A stretch of DNA of 64,000 nt from Ramlibacter albus (GTDB lineage: Bacteria > Pseudomonadota > Gammaproteobacteria > Burkholderiales > Burkholderiaceae_C). Positions 28,066 through 36,486 of this stretch are shown in pieces. The notes under the pieces were generated by a model. The model saw only the letters and a program-made list of their open reading frames with translations. It did no database searches and was not told the DNA's origin. The stretch's first letter is position 1, and the number at the start of each line of letters is the position of its first letter. The stretch spans positions 434,001 through 498,000 of the forward strand of contig NZ_JACORU010000002.1 of assembly GCF_014297445.1 (NCBI RefSeq). Direction: 5' to 3'. Position numbers and translations under genes: made by a program.

Positions 28066-28437
28066 ATGTCGGACATGAGTGATCTAAGCAAGATCGAGCA
28101 GGCAATCGCCGAGCTGGGCAGTGACGACCTCGCAGAATTGCGGCTATGGCTCGCCGCGTTCCGCGGGCGCAATGTCGTGTCCGAGCCTCGTGCCGAATAC
28201 CAGATAGGCGGGGGCCTCGTCGCGGAGCTCGCCGGCAAAGCGCGCAAGCTGGCGGCAGAAGACCGCGCCAGGCTTGTGGACCTGCTTCTTGGTTCTCTCG
28301 ATGACGCAGCCGATCCCGATGTGGAAGAGACGTGGCGAGCCGAGATTCATCGCAGGGTCGCCGCATACGAGCGTGGCGAAAGCGTGCTGTACGACTATGA
28401 CGAGGTGATGGCCGAGGCCAAGCGGTTGGCGCCGTGA
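28066..28437 (+). CDS. Addiction-module antitoxin-like protein
   Basis: 123 residues. The second half fits the 'putative addiction module component' family: KARKLAAEDRARLVDLLLGS, then EETWRAEIHRRVAAYERGE and a terminal acidic DYDEVMAEAKRL. The N-terminal 50 residues (IAELGSDDLAELRLWLAAF) form an extra helical segment found in some relatives. ATG 28066 follows GGGAG. Its stop overlaps the GTG of the next gene by the GTGA arrangement, a normal toxin-antitoxin layout with antitoxin first. Confidence 0.75.
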   Translation: MSDMSDLSKIEQAIAELGSDDLAELRLWLAAFRGRNVVSEPRAEYQIGGGLVAELAGKARKLAAEDRARLVDLLLGSLDDAADPDVEETWRAEIHRRVAAYERGESVLYDYDEVMAEAKRLAP

Positions 28438-28730
28438 GCCGCGTTCGCCTTGACGCCGCCGCAAGGGCGGAGTTCCTGCACGAGGTGCTCTACTACGAAA
28501 CCGTCCAGCGCGGACTGGGCAGGAAATTTCGTGAATCGATCGATACGGCTGTCGAGAGGCTCCTGCGCGTGCCGGACTCGGGAAGGCCGGAGGACCTGGA
28601 CTGCCGCCGGATACGTGTGGAAGGCTTTCCCTTTTCGCTTGTATATCGCGTGGAGGCCCGGGAGACGGTCATCTATGCCGTTCGGAATGACGCGCGCCAG
28701 CCGGGTTATTGGTTGGAGCGAGCCAAGTAG
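28434..28730 (+). CDS. RelE/ParE-family toxin
   Basis: 98 residues, the RelE/ParE size. The pattern LDAAARAEFLHEVLYYE, GLGRKFRESIDTAVERLLRVPDSGRP, CRRIRVEGFPFSLVYRVEARETVIYAVRND is cut here by commas only; it matches the ParE beta-sheet core with the usual Arg and Tyr residues. It is probably an mRNA interferase or gyrase poison held by the upstream protein. Start is GTG 28434, overlapping the antitoxin stop. The fold assignment is good, the molecular target is not known. Confidence 0.82.
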   Translation: MSRVRLDAAARAEFLHEVLYYETVQRGLGRKFRESIDTAVERLLRVPDSGRPEDLDCRRIRVEGFPFSLVYRVEARETVIYAVRNDARQPGYWLERAK

Positions 28731-28754
28731 CTGCGCCCCGCGCGCGCCTGGTCG

Positions 28755-29054
28755 CTATCGGATCTGCGCCTTTCCAAACTTCCACGTGAGCGCGGCCGCG
28801 GCCATCGCAACCAGCGCGGCCACGATGGTGGCGAGCCATGCCGGCCACTGCCAGAAGTCGAAGACCATTGCGGCAACGAACCCGCAGGCCAGGGCCATCA
28901 ACGTGGCGCCGATGGACTTGGTGAAGACGATGAGCACGTCGTCGCGCGTGACGCGGCGGCCGGTGGCGCGCAAGGCGAAGGCGATAAGTGCGGCCAGCAC
29001 AAAGAGGATGGCGAAGAGCAGCCAGCCGAAGAGGCCGAAGAATGCCAGCGACAT
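28755..29054 (-). CDS. Small inner-membrane protein, unknown
   Basis: 99 residues with three hydrophobic helices: FFGLFGWLLFAILFVLAALI, KSIGATLMALACGFVAAM and WPAWLATIVAALVAMAAAA. A positive loop RATGRRVTRDDV lies between the first two. ATG 29054 is preceded by GGGGAC. It matches no family I recognise. It ends 24 bp from the end of the toxin gene (convergent), so it is not part of that module. Confidence 0.6.
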   Translation of the reverse strand: MSLAFFGLFGWLLFAILFVLAALIAFALRATGRRVTRDDVLIVFTKSIGATLMALACGFVAAMVFDFWQWPAWLATIVAALVAMAAAALTWKFGKAQIR

Positions 29055-29224
29055 GGAGTCCCCTTGTTGTTCTTGGTGGGCGAGCAGATGCTGCCGCAGC
29101 GGGGCGTTGGGGGTCAACGCCGTGTGTCTGCCAACTCGGCAGCGATACAGCGCGAGGGCAACTCGCGATTGACTAACCTGCCCGTACCCCGCAGCATGAC
29201 CGTGGCCAGAACCAGGAGTACCGC

Positions 29225-30136
29225 ATGCAGGCATCGATGCTGGAAGAGATCGTCCAGGTCCCCAACCCCTACCCCATCCGCTTCGCCACCGAATACCCGG
29301 AGGTGCTGCGCCTGTGCGACCAGGCGCGCGAGCTGGCGTGGAGCCCGGCGGACATCGACTTCACCGACATCCGCGAAGCCGACCTGCCGCCCGAAGTGCG
29401 CGCGGCAGGCGGCGAGTGGTGGAGTCTGCGCAGCTGGATGGAGCACGGCGCCATCCCCTACGGCGCGGAGCGGCTGCGCGAGGCGATCTTTTCGCACCAG
29501 CCCATCGAGATCAAGCAGCACGTGGTGAACTTCATCAACGAGGAGCTGCGCCACCACGAGGCCAGCGTGCGCATCGCGCAGGCGCTGGGCGACTACCACC
29601 CCGAGCCGCGCGCGGACTACTTCAAGCAGGTGATCCCGCGCTTCCACGACGAACGCGACGAAAAACAGATGAGCTTCTTCGCGGGGCTGGCGGTGAACAC
29701 GCTCTTCGAGCAGCTCAGTGGCGAGCTGCTGCAGGCGCGCTACGAGAACGCGCGCTTCAAGAGCATCAAGACGGCGTGCCAGCTGATCCTGCGCGACGAA
29801 GCGCGCCATATCCAGTTCGGCCGCATCATCATGCGGCGCTTCTTCAGCGAGCTGCCCGCCGACGAGAAGCGGCTGCTGGGCGTGAAGGTGGCCAAGAAGC
29901 TGCGCGGCAGCTTGCTCAACGGCGTGTATGCGGTGGTGAACCTGCCCGACGACGAGCGCCAGCGTGCCGGCCGCAACCGCGCGCTGGCCGCGGACCATGG
30001 CCTGGGCGCGACGCACCCCGACGACGAGGTGGCCATCATCCGCCGCGGCCTCACGCAGATCCGCGAAGACGTGGCGCCGTATGGCGTGGAGATCCCTGAA
30101 GTGCCCGAAGTCGATCGCGCCGCCGCGCAAGTGTGA
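29225..30136 (+). CDS. Ferritin-like di-iron protein (R2-like)
   Basis: 303 residues, mainly helical. Two ExxH pairs typical of di-iron carboxylate proteins are seen: E107-L-R-H110 (NEELRHHEAS) and E192-A-R-H195 (RDEARHIQFG), with further acidic candidates E73, E162 and E166. The arrangement fits the ribonucleotide-reductase-R2/AurF-like superfamily, which activates oxygen for oxidation or N-oxygenation. No signal peptide is present. ATG 29225 follows CAGGAG. No partner reductase or ferredoxin lies nearby, so the reaction is unknown. Confidence 0.75.
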   Translation: MQASMLEEIVQVPNPYPIRFATEYPEVLRLCDQARELAWSPADIDFTDIREADLPPEVRAAGGEWWSLRSWMEHGAIPYGAERLREAIFSHQPIEIKQHVVNFINEELRHHEASVRIAQALGDYHPEPRADYFKQVIPRFHDERDEKQMSFFAGLAVNTLFEQLSGELLQARYENARFKSIKTACQLILRDEARHIQFGRIIMRRFFSELPADEKRLLGVKVAKKLRGSLLNGVYAVVNLPDDERQRAGRNRALAADHGLGATHPDDEVAIIRRGLTQIREDVAPYGVEIPEVPEVDRAAAQV

Positions 30137-30140
30137 CGTT

Positions 30141-30169
30141 GTCATGCCGGGCTCGACCCGGCATCCATG
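30141..30169 (+). repeat. REP-like palindrome
   Basis: GTCATGCCGGGCTCGACCCG continuing GCATCCATG, identical over its length to the copy at 15480. It begins 5 bp after the ferritin-like gene's stop and its last ATG is in frame with the next receptor gene, which could mislead start prediction. Confidence 0.85.
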
Positions 30170-30184
30170 CCAGGAGTACCCGCC

Positions 30185-31141
30185 ATGTTGTCCCGCCGCC
30201 TCTTCCTCACCGCGTTCGCCTTCGCCTCCATCGCGCACGCGCAATCCTTCCCCACCAAACCCGTCACCCTCGTCGTCCCCTACCCACCCGGCGGCAGCGC
30301 CGACATCCTGGCCCGCGCCATCGGCATCGAACTGGGCAAGAAGCTCGGCCAACCCGTCGTCGTGGAGAACAAGGCGGGCGCGGGCACCGCCATCGGCGCG
30401 AAGGCCGTCGCCGGTGCGGCGCCCGATGGCCACACGCTGCTGCTGGGCACCGTGAGCAGCCATGCCATCAACCCCGCGATGACGAAGGTGGGGTACGACC
30501 CGGTGAAGGACTTCGTGCCCGTGTCACCCATTGCCGCCATCCCGTTCGTGCTGGTGGCCCACCCGCAGTTCAGCGCCGCGAACATCGCCGATGTGGTGAA
30601 GATGGCCAGGGCCACGCCCGGCAAGATCGGCTATGCGTCCGCGGGCCCGGGCACGTCCAACCATCTCGCCGGTGAACTGCTGGCCAGCACGGCCAAGGTG
30701 GACTTGCTGCATGTGCCGTACAAGGGCAGCGCGCCTGCGCTGAACGACGTGCTGGCGGGGCATGTGCCGCTGATGTTCGACTTGATTGCGACAGCGCTGC
30801 CGAATGTGCAAGGTGGGAAGCTGAAGGCGCTCGCGGTGACTTCCGTGAAACGGAGTCCGTTGCTGCCAGATGTGCCGACGGTGCAGGAGAGCGGAATGGG
30901 CGACTTCGATGTGACCGCGTGGTTTGGCGTGTTTGCGCCGGCGGGGACGCCCGATGCCGTCGTCACGAAGCTGAATGCGGATCTCACTTCGATCATTCAG
31001 TCGAGTGAGATGCAGAAGAAATTGAGGGACCTGGGGGCGGAGCCGGAGACGGGTTCTCCCGTTGCATACGCCAGGTATGTGCGCGAGGAGAGCGGGAAGT
31101 GGGCTACCGTGCTGCGCAAGGCGGGCTTGGCGCCGCAATAG
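30185..31141 (+). CDS. Bug/TctC-family tripartite tricarboxylate receptor
   Basis: 318 residues. MLSRRLFLTAFAFASIAHAQ is the signal peptide and SFPTKPVTLVVPYPPGGSAD the family start. VVENKAGAGTAIGAKAVAG, YASAGPGTSNHLAGELL and LHVPYKGSAPALNDVL are the further hallmarks. ATG 30185 is preferred over 30167 because AGGAG stands 9 bp before it, while 30167 lies inside the REP element. It is an orphan receptor. Codon use in its second half drifts to more AT-rich codons than in its neighbours. Confidence 0.93.
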   Translation: MLSRRLFLTAFAFASIAHAQSFPTKPVTLVVPYPPGGSADILARAIGIELGKKLGQPVVVENKAGAGTAIGAKAVAGAAPDGHTLLLGTVSSHAINPAMTKVGYDPVKDFVPVSPIAAIPFVLVAHPQFSAANIADVVKMARATPGKIGYASAGPGTSNHLAGELLASTAKVDLLHVPYKGSAPALNDVLAGHVPLMFDLIATALPNVQGGKLKALAVTSVKRSPLLPDVPTVQESGMGDFDVTAWFGVFAPAGTPDAVVTKLNADLTSIIQSSEMQKKLRDLGAEPETGSPVAYARYVREESGKWATVLRKAGLAPQ

Positions 31142-31207
31142 GGCCCTTGCGGAATCCTGCATTCCCACGCAAAGTGGCGCAGCACGAACACGCCGAAAGG
31201 TGACCCG

Positions 31208-32188
31208 ATGCTTCGTCGACGCACTTTGGTCCGCGCAACCGGCGCCGCCCTGCTCCCCGCAGCCGCATTGCTGCACGCGCAGGCGCAGGGCAGGCCCATG
31301 CGCGTCTCGTACCACTCGGTGCGCATCACGCCCAACGAGTTCGAGCAGGCCTTCGAGCGCGGCATGCGCGAGCGCGGGTGGGTGCCGGGCTCCAACCTCC
31401 TGCTGGATTACCGCTTCGCCGGTTTCGACGCCGACCGGGAAGCCGCGCTCGTCACGGCCGCCCTGCAGTCCAAGCCGGACCTGTTCGTCGTGGCGGATGC
31501 GATGTTGTCACGCTCGCCTTGGACACTGACGACGGTGGCCCCGATGGTGTTCCCGGCCTTCGGAGACCCCATTGCCAGCGGCGCCACCACCAGCCTGTCG
31601 AGGCCGGACGGCAACGTGACGGGGACGACCGTGTTCCATATCGAGCTCAGCGCCAAGCGGCTGGACTTCCTCAAGCAGGCGCTGCCCGACATGCGCCGTG
31701 CCGCGGCACTGTTCAACGTGCGCCGCCGCGTGAAGCCCACGGGCGTTGCGGCCAGCGTGAAGGCCGGCGAGACGCTCGGCATCGCCGTCAGCGAACTCGG
31801 TGTCGTGTTGCCCGACGGCCTGGAGGAGGCGGTGGGCCACGCCGCGCGTCAAGGCGTGCAAGGCATCGCCGTGATTTCGGACCTGGGCACCATCAGCCAC
31901 CGCGCGCGAATCTGCGACGTGACGCAGGCGCACAAGGTGCCGACGATCTTCTCGAACCGCACTTACCTGCGGGCCGGTGGCTTCATGAGTTATGGGCCCG
32001 ACCTGGAGGGCGTGTTCCACCGCGGCGCGTACTTCGCGGACCGCATCCTCAAGGGTGCCAAGCCGGCGGACCTGCCCATCGAGCAGGCCACCAACTTCCA
32101 GCTGGTGTTGAACCAGAAGACGGCGAAGGCGCTGGGGCGGAAGTTTCCGGCGGCGTTGATGGCGCAGGCCACGGAGATCATCGAGTAG
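31208..32188 (+). CDS. ABC transporter substrate-binding protein, TrpX-like (ABC_sub_bind)
   Basis: 326 residues with an N-terminal Tat/Sec-like signal (MLRRRTLVRATGAALLPAAA). It belongs to the periplasmic-binding family that includes TrpX, found with tryptophan/tyrosine importers. Features are AFERGMRERGWVPGSNLLLDYRFA split over two strands, VFPAFGDPIASGATTSLSRP and NVTGTTVFHIELSAKRLDFL. No permease or ATPase gene is adjacent. AAGGTGA precedes the ATG. Function as an orphan amino-acid-like receptor is inferred. Confidence 0.85.
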   Translation: MLRRRTLVRATGAALLPAAALLHAQAQGRPMRVSYHSVRITPNEFEQAFERGMRERGWVPGSNLLLDYRFAGFDADREAALVTAALQSKPDLFVVADAMLSRSPWTLTTVAPMVFPAFGDPIASGATTSLSRPDGNVTGTTVFHIELSAKRLDFLKQALPDMRRAAALFNVRRRVKPTGVAASVKAGETLGIAVSELGVVLPDGLEEAVGHAARQGVQGIAVISDLGTISHRARICDVTQAHKVPTIFSNRTYLRAGGFMSYGPDLEGVFHRGAYFADRILKGAKPADLPIEQATNFQLVLNQKTAKALGRKFPAALMAQATEIIE

Positions 32189-32206
32189 CGCACCCGCGCG
32201 CGCGAA

Positions 32207-33022
32207 CTACGCCACCTGCTGCACCCGCGTGACAGTCACCGGCACCGGCGCGGGCCAACCCGCTTCCTTGCACGTACGCGCAATCGTCTCGTTGGTGTCG
32301 AAGTACACCTGCCAGTAGTGCTCGTTGCTGGTGTAGGGGCGCACGGCAATCAGCGACCCGAGCCCATTCAGGTCGAGCACGTTCACTTCCGGCGCGGGCG
32401 ACGTCATCACGTTCGGCACGCGAGCCACGGCTTCGCGCAGCCGCGCGCAGGCTTCGACCGGGTCTACCGCGCCGGACAGCTGCGCAGTGCGGTCCACGCG
32501 GCGGTACGGCAGCGTCGAGAAATTCTGGATGGTCTCGGCAAACACCTTGCCGTTGCCCACCATGGTGAGGACGTTGTCGGGCGTGATGATGCTGATGCCG
32601 AACATGCCGAGCTCGTGCACGGTGCCGGTGATACCCGCGACGCTGACGAAATCGCCCACCTTGAACGGCCGCAGCATCAGCATGAACGCGCCGGCCGCGA
32701 AGTTGCCCAGCAACCCGCTCCACGCTGCACCGATGGCGAGCCCGGCGCCGGCAAGGAGCGCGGCGAAGGAGGCCGTCTGCACGCCGAAGTAGCCGAGGAT
32801 GCCGATCACCAGCACCACCTCCAGCGTGACCTTGATGATGGTGCCGAGATACCGGCCGAGGGTGGGATCGAGCTGCTTGCGGTTCAGCGCGGCCTGCACG
32901 ATGGCCACCACGCGCACGATGATCCAGCGGCCGACCACCCAGAACGCGATGGCGGCGAGGATCTTGAGGACGAGTTCGAGTGCGGTGACTCGCAGGAAGG
33001 TTTCGACAGCGGTGAGGTCCAT
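32207..33022 (-). CDS. Small-conductance mechanosensitive channel, MscS family
   Basis: 271 residues. Three N-terminal membrane helices end in the Gly/Ala-rich pore helix ASFAALLAGAGLAIGAAWSG, the place of the MscS TM3 packing motif. The beta domain follows with FKVGDFVSVAGITGTVHELG and ITPDNVLTMVGNGKVFAETI, then the mixed C-terminal vestibule domain. It opens under membrane tension to release solutes after osmotic down-shift. AGGAG precedes ATG 33022. It is convergent with the TrpX-like gene (18 bp). Confidence 0.93.
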   Translation of the reverse strand: MDLTAVETFLRVTALELVLKILAAIAFWVVGRWIIVRVVAIVQAALNRKQLDPTLGRYLGTIIKVTLEVVLVIGILGYFGVQTASFAALLAGAGLAIGAAWSGLLGNFAAGAFMLMLRPFKVGDFVSVAGITGTVHELGMFGISIITPDNVLTMVGNGKVFAETIQNFSTLPYRRVDRTAQLSGAVDPVEACARLREAVARVPNVMTSPAPEVNVLDLNGLGSLIAVRPYTSNEHYWQVYFDTNETIARTCKEAGWPAPVPVTVTRVQQVA

Positions 33023-33103
33023 GGGTACTCCTGGCGGGTGGCGCGGGAGGAGGACTTTATCGGACCGGTGCTCAACAATGGGCCCGATGGACGCGCGCCG
33101 TCG

Positions 33104-34072
33104 CTAGTCGGCCTTGATGTTGTTCTCCTTCACCACCTGGGCCCATGTCGTGAGCTGCTTGTCGATGAACGCCGCAGCCGCCTCCGGCGTGCCACCGACG
33201 ATCGTCATCCCCTGCCCCTGCAGCCGGCTCGCCACCTCGGGCACCTTCAGCGCCTTGTTGATCTCGTCGTTCATGCGCCGCACGATCTCGGGCGGCGTCT
33301 TCGCGGAGGCGAGCACACCCCACCACGCCGGTGCGTCGAAGCCCGCGAAACCGCTTTCGGCGACTGTCGGCACGTCAGGCAGGTCCGCCGAGCGAACGCT
33401 GGTCGTGACCGCCAGGGGGCGCAGGCGCTTGCTGTCGATGTGCGGCTTGGTCACCACGATGGATGCGATCGACAGCGGGACGTGGCCCGCCACTGCGTCC
33501 TGCATCAATGGACCGCCGCCCTTGTAGGGCACGTGCGTCCATTCGAGGCCGCCGTTGCGTGCCAGCAGGGCCATCGCCAGGTGGCCGAGGCTGCCGTTGG
33601 CGACGCTGCCGACACTCACGTTGCGGCGCGCCTTGGCTGCTGCCACGACGTCCGCGAACGTCTTGTATTCGGAGTTTGCGGCGGTGGCCAGCAACATCGG
33701 CGCGGTGCCCACCAGGATGACCGGTGCAACGTCTTTTCGGGTGTCGAACGGGATGTTCGAGATGAGGCTCGGGTTCACCGCGTGCGTGTCGAACACCACG
33801 GCGAAGGAGTAGCCGTCCGGCGGGCCGTTCACGACGGAAGCAGTGCCTACGACGCCGGAAGCGCCGACGCGGTTTTCGACGATGACGTTCTGGCCGAGTT
33901 GGGTGGAGAGCTGCTGCGCGAGGATGCGGGCGACCTGGTCGACCGAGCCACCGGGGGGGAACACGGCGACGAGTTTCACTGGCTGGCGCTTCGGCCAGTC
34001 GGCGACTTGGGCGAGTGCAGGTGCCCATACGGCAGACACGATCAGGAGGGTGCAAAATGCGCGGCGCAGCAT
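33104..34072 (-). CDS. Bug/TctC-family tripartite tricarboxylate receptor
   Basis: 322 residues. The signal peptide ends at about APALAQ; the family start here is a slightly unusual PVKLVAVFPPGGSVDQVA. VIVENRVGASGVVGTASVV, GSVANGSLGHLAMALL and THVPYKGGGPLMQDAV follow. ATG 34072 has GGAGG at good spacing; ATG 34084 would place that site inside the gene. An orphan receptor that marks the left border of the conflict/defence island. Confidence 0.92.
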   Translation of the reverse strand: MLRRAFCTLLIVSAVWAPALAQVADWPKRQPVKLVAVFPPGGSVDQVARILAQQLSTQLGQNVIVENRVGASGVVGTASVVNGPPDGYSFAVVFDTHAVNPSLISNIPFDTRKDVAPVILVGTAPMLLATAANSEYKTFADVVAAAKARRNVSVGSVANGSLGHLAMALLARNGGLEWTHVPYKGGGPLMQDAVAGHVPLSIASIVVTKPHIDSKRLRPLAVTTSVRSADLPDVPTVAESGFAGFDAPAWWGVLASAKTPPEIVRRMNDEINKALKVPEVASRLQGQGMTIVGGTPEAAAAFIDKQLTTWAQVVKENNIKAD

Positions 34073-34163
34073 GGGATCCTCCATCAGGTTTGAGGCATGG
34101 TACGGGCGGCGCTGCAAGAAGCACTCCGAAGGAACCCGCATGGTCAGCGAGATGTCGCCTCGT

Positions 34164-34412
34164 TCAGCCGGCGATGCGTTCCCAAACCCACCACAACGCC
34201 GACGAAATGGCTGCAACGTACAGCGCTTGGGCGAGGGCAAACTGAACAAGCGATAGGGGACCGTCAACACCGAACAAGAAGTACGGAGCCAAGTAGAACA
34301 ACAACACATCGCCCGCGTGAACGAACTCCGCTCGCCAATGAAGTGCGACGAACGACAAAAGGACGCCGACCACCGCCCATGTCGAAAACCAGATGCGGGC
34401 CTGCTTGCTCAC
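34164..34412 (-). CDS. Small membrane protein, candidate immunity protein
   Basis: 82 residues from a GTG at 34412 that overlaps the stop of the previous gene (GTGA). Most of it is hydrophobic: WFSTWAVVGVLLSFVALHW, DVLLFYLAPYFLFG and SLVQFALAQALYVAAISSAL, giving two or three membrane helices. No family recognised. It is the last of four overlapping genes. Its place behind a toxin-like Rhs protein suggests an immunity role (inference from position only). Confidence 0.6.
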   Translation of the reverse strand: MSKQARIWFSTWAVVGVLLSFVALHWRAEFVHAGDVLLFYLAPYFLFGVDGPLSLVQFALAQALYVAAISSALWWVWERIAG

Positions 34413-34687
34413 TTTCGATCGGCTTCGGCGTCGCCGCGCGAGCGTACCCAAACTGCCGCCTCGAACCAGAACCAGTACCAGAGCGCATTGCCGACGGCTG
34501 CAACAGCCCACGCGATGTACTCGTTGGTGAACGCGCCGAAGAACACCGGGATCATTCCTGGGAAGCCGAGGAGAAGCAAGGCGAAGCCGCCTTCCGAATG
34601 GGCTATGACCATGCCCAGGCGCTCGGCCATGAAGACGCCGAGCGCGCCTGCGACGAGCAGGAGGATTGGCTTCAGTGGCAACCGCAC
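34409..34687 (-). CDS. Small membrane protein, candidate immunity protein
   Basis: 92 residues from a GTG at 34687 (GGAGA 9 bp upstream), starting inside the 3' end of the mini-Rhs gene (16-bp overlap). Helices: LKPILLLVAGALGVFMAERL, GFALLLLGFPGMIPVFFGAF and YIAWAVAAVGNALWYWFWF. Short charged ends. No family recognised. Such tight coupling directly after a secreted toxin candidate is the normal place of an immunity gene. A membrane-embedded immunity protein would suit a toxin acting on membranes or in the periplasm (inference). Confidence 0.65.
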   Translation of the reverse strand: MRLPLKPILLLVAGALGVFMAERLGMVIAHSEGGFALLLLGFPGMIPVFFGAFTNEYIAWAVAAVGNALWYWFWFEAAVWVRSRGDAEADRK

Positions 34688-35379
34688 TCCGAAAGATCTC
34701 CTTGCAACACAGCTCGCATCCTCCCAAGCGTGCGCTCAGTGTGGAAGGGTTGCTTCGCCACTGCAAGGTTTTCGGCCGAAGTGGGCCACGGGCCGTGCTT
34801 GTGCCCGTCCCTTGTCGCCCCGTTCCAACGCTGGAAACCCTCGTGCGACGGGGAGGTGGAATCCATCACCGCGTGAAGCGCCATCCCGAGCCAGAACCAT
34901 TGGCGCGGGCTGCCCGCCCGGCTGTCTGCTTCGGCGCGGCTCAAGTGCTCCTGCACGTACTTGCACATGAGCACCTGCGCCTGCGTGGGCGTAAGCGATG
35001 CCGAGGACATGGCGTGCATGTACGCGAACTCCGCGGCCTGGAACCTCGGGGTATCCGCATACGCGCTGCCCTCTTTAATGATGTCGCGGATGGGGTCGCT
35101 CAGGTGCGGGAACATCTTGTCGATGAAGTGGTTGTGCGCCTCGGTCGACCAACGCCCGTCAGGATCGACACGCGTCAACGGCGAATTGTCCGCGTAGACA
35201 AATCGGTTGATGCCTCCCACGAGGCCCACCGTGTCCGGCTGGAGAAAGCGCCCGGTCCCCGGCTGCCAGGTCCTCGTGATGTTGTAGAGAAGATTCGACT
35301 CCTCATCAAAGTAGGTCGCCAAAGCTGGCACCGAAATCAACAGCGCAAAAGCAGCGGCAAGCGCATGTTTGAACTTCAT
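34672..35379 (-). CDS. Secreted mini-Rhs protein, toxin candidate
   Basis: 235 residues. A Sec signal peptide (MKFKHALAAAFALLISVPAL, cut near residue 21) is followed directly by the last 50 residues of an RHS core: NLLYNITRTWQPGTGRFLQP, DTVGLVGGINRFVYADNSP and VDPDG. Full Rhs proteins are over 1000 residues and release the variable part after this core; here only that tail exists. The C-terminal 160 residues are helical with conserved-looking HNHFIDKMF, AEFAYMHAM and LGMALHAVMDSTSPSHEGFQ. The H-x4-D-x5-H spacing recalls zinc-dependent phospholipase C/P1-nuclease folds (weak inference). ATG 35379 has AAAGGAG and overlaps the preceding stop. Confidence 0.75.
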   Translation of the reverse strand: MKFKHALAAAFALLISVPALATYFDEESNLLYNITRTWQPGTGRFLQPDTVGLVGGINRFVYADNSPLTRVDPDGRWSTEAHNHFIDKMFPHLSDPIRDIIKEGSAYADTPRFQAAEFAYMHAMSSASLTPTQAQVLMCKYVQEHLSRAEADSRAGSPRQWFWLGMALHAVMDSTSPSHEGFQRWNGATRDGHKHGPWPTSAENLAVAKQPFHTERTLGRMRAVLQGDLSECGCH

Positions 35380-36320
35380 GAGTTCTCCTTTGTGGTGGGT
35401 CGTTGCGGCTGGGGCACAAGTTCGACCGGCACATAGCCAAGATCGGTGGCTCGCTGTGCCAGCAGTTGCGCGCGCTTGCGCAACGCGCCGTAGCGGCGAG
35501 GATCATGAGCCGCGAGGCTCGCGAAGACCCTTGCAAACTCGTTGTGGGCAAACGCGTCGCGCGGGCCGAGCTCCAGCGATTGCTCGGCGTACCAGATGTA
35601 CTGGTCGTAGTCCCCGCGTTTCAGCGGAATGGCTGCTGCCGTGTAGAACAGGCTGCCGAGATGCTCGCGCCTGGACAAGCCACGCATGTAGGCTCCGGTC
35701 TCCATGCCGCGGTCGCTCACGAGGAATCGCCGGATGTAGCGCTCGTCCGGCGTGTACTTGCCACCATTGGTGCACTCGATGTTCGGGTACGGGAGCGGCG
35801 GAAATGCCTTGTAGCGCGCGAAGACGTGGTCCGGCACGTTCACCGGCTGAACGGGGAACCCGGCACGCTGTGCGACTGCAACGTAGGCCAGAGGAAGACC
35901 GACGCACGTGCCAAGCTTTCGAGCCAGCACCCCGTGCAGAAAGTAGTTCAGGATGTTGCCGCGTGCGTCGGCGCTGTGGTCGTAGCCCAGGCGCTCCTCC
36001 CTGAACATCACATGATTGAGCGCACGAATGTGCACTTCCGGATCATTGATGCCGCCGCCGGTTCGAAGAAGGTAGTGAACGCGATCTGCGAGCGACTGCA
36101 GTTTGCGGCTGCACGCGGCTACATCAACCTCGAAGAATTGCGCGCCGAGCAAGAACGAGGCCTCCCCGATGTCGATGCTGGTTTCGGACGCAGCTGCGAG
36201 ATGACGGATTGGGGAGGGAGTCGGGGGCGCTGGACCGGCGAAGCAGATTCGATGGATGCTTGCGGTACACGCAATACCAGCCGTGGCCCGCAGCACTGAC
36301 CTTCGTGTCAACGCTGGCAA
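35376..36320 (-). CDS. Transglutaminase-like (SirB1-type) exported protein
   Basis: 314 residues from a TTG at 36320 with GGGAGA upstream. The N-terminus TRRSVLRATAGIACTAS looks like a twin-arginine signal. Residues about 45-240 resemble the SirB1 transglutaminase-like domain: LNHVMFREERLGYDHSADA, then C139 (RKLGTCVGLPLAYV) and H165 (VNVPDHVFARY) as the candidate Cys-His pair. A TPR-like tail (YIWYAEQSLELGPRDAFAHN) ends the protein. Its stop overlaps the mini-Rhs start (ATGA), so both are made together. It could process or cross-link the Rhs partner in the periplasm (inference). It begins the four-gene operon. Confidence 0.72.
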   Translation of the reverse strand: MPALTRRSVLRATAGIACTASIHRICFAGPAPPTPSPIRHLAAASETSIDIGEASFLLGAQFFEVDVAACSRKLQSLADRVHYLLRTGGGINDPEVHIRALNHVMFREERLGYDHSADARGNILNYFLHGVLARKLGTCVGLPLAYVAVAQRAGFPVQPVNVPDHVFARYKAFPPLPYPNIECTNGGKYTPDERYIRRFLVSDRGMETGAYMRGLSRREHLGSLFYTAAAIPLKRGDYDQYIWYAEQSLELGPRDAFAHNEFARVFASLAAHDPRRYGALRKRAQLLAQRATDLGYVPVELVPQPQRPTTKENS

Positions 36321-36486
36321 GGCGGGTCTCCCTGAGTCCGGCGGGCATCATAAACACTGCGCAGCAACCGTCAAGTACAACCTCGCGGTATCTCCCCTAA
36401 CCGAAGCTCGAGCGGCCGCGCCGCAGCGAAAGGCAGGATTGGCGCACTACTTCGAATACCATTGCGGAAGCATCGGGGGCACTTAG

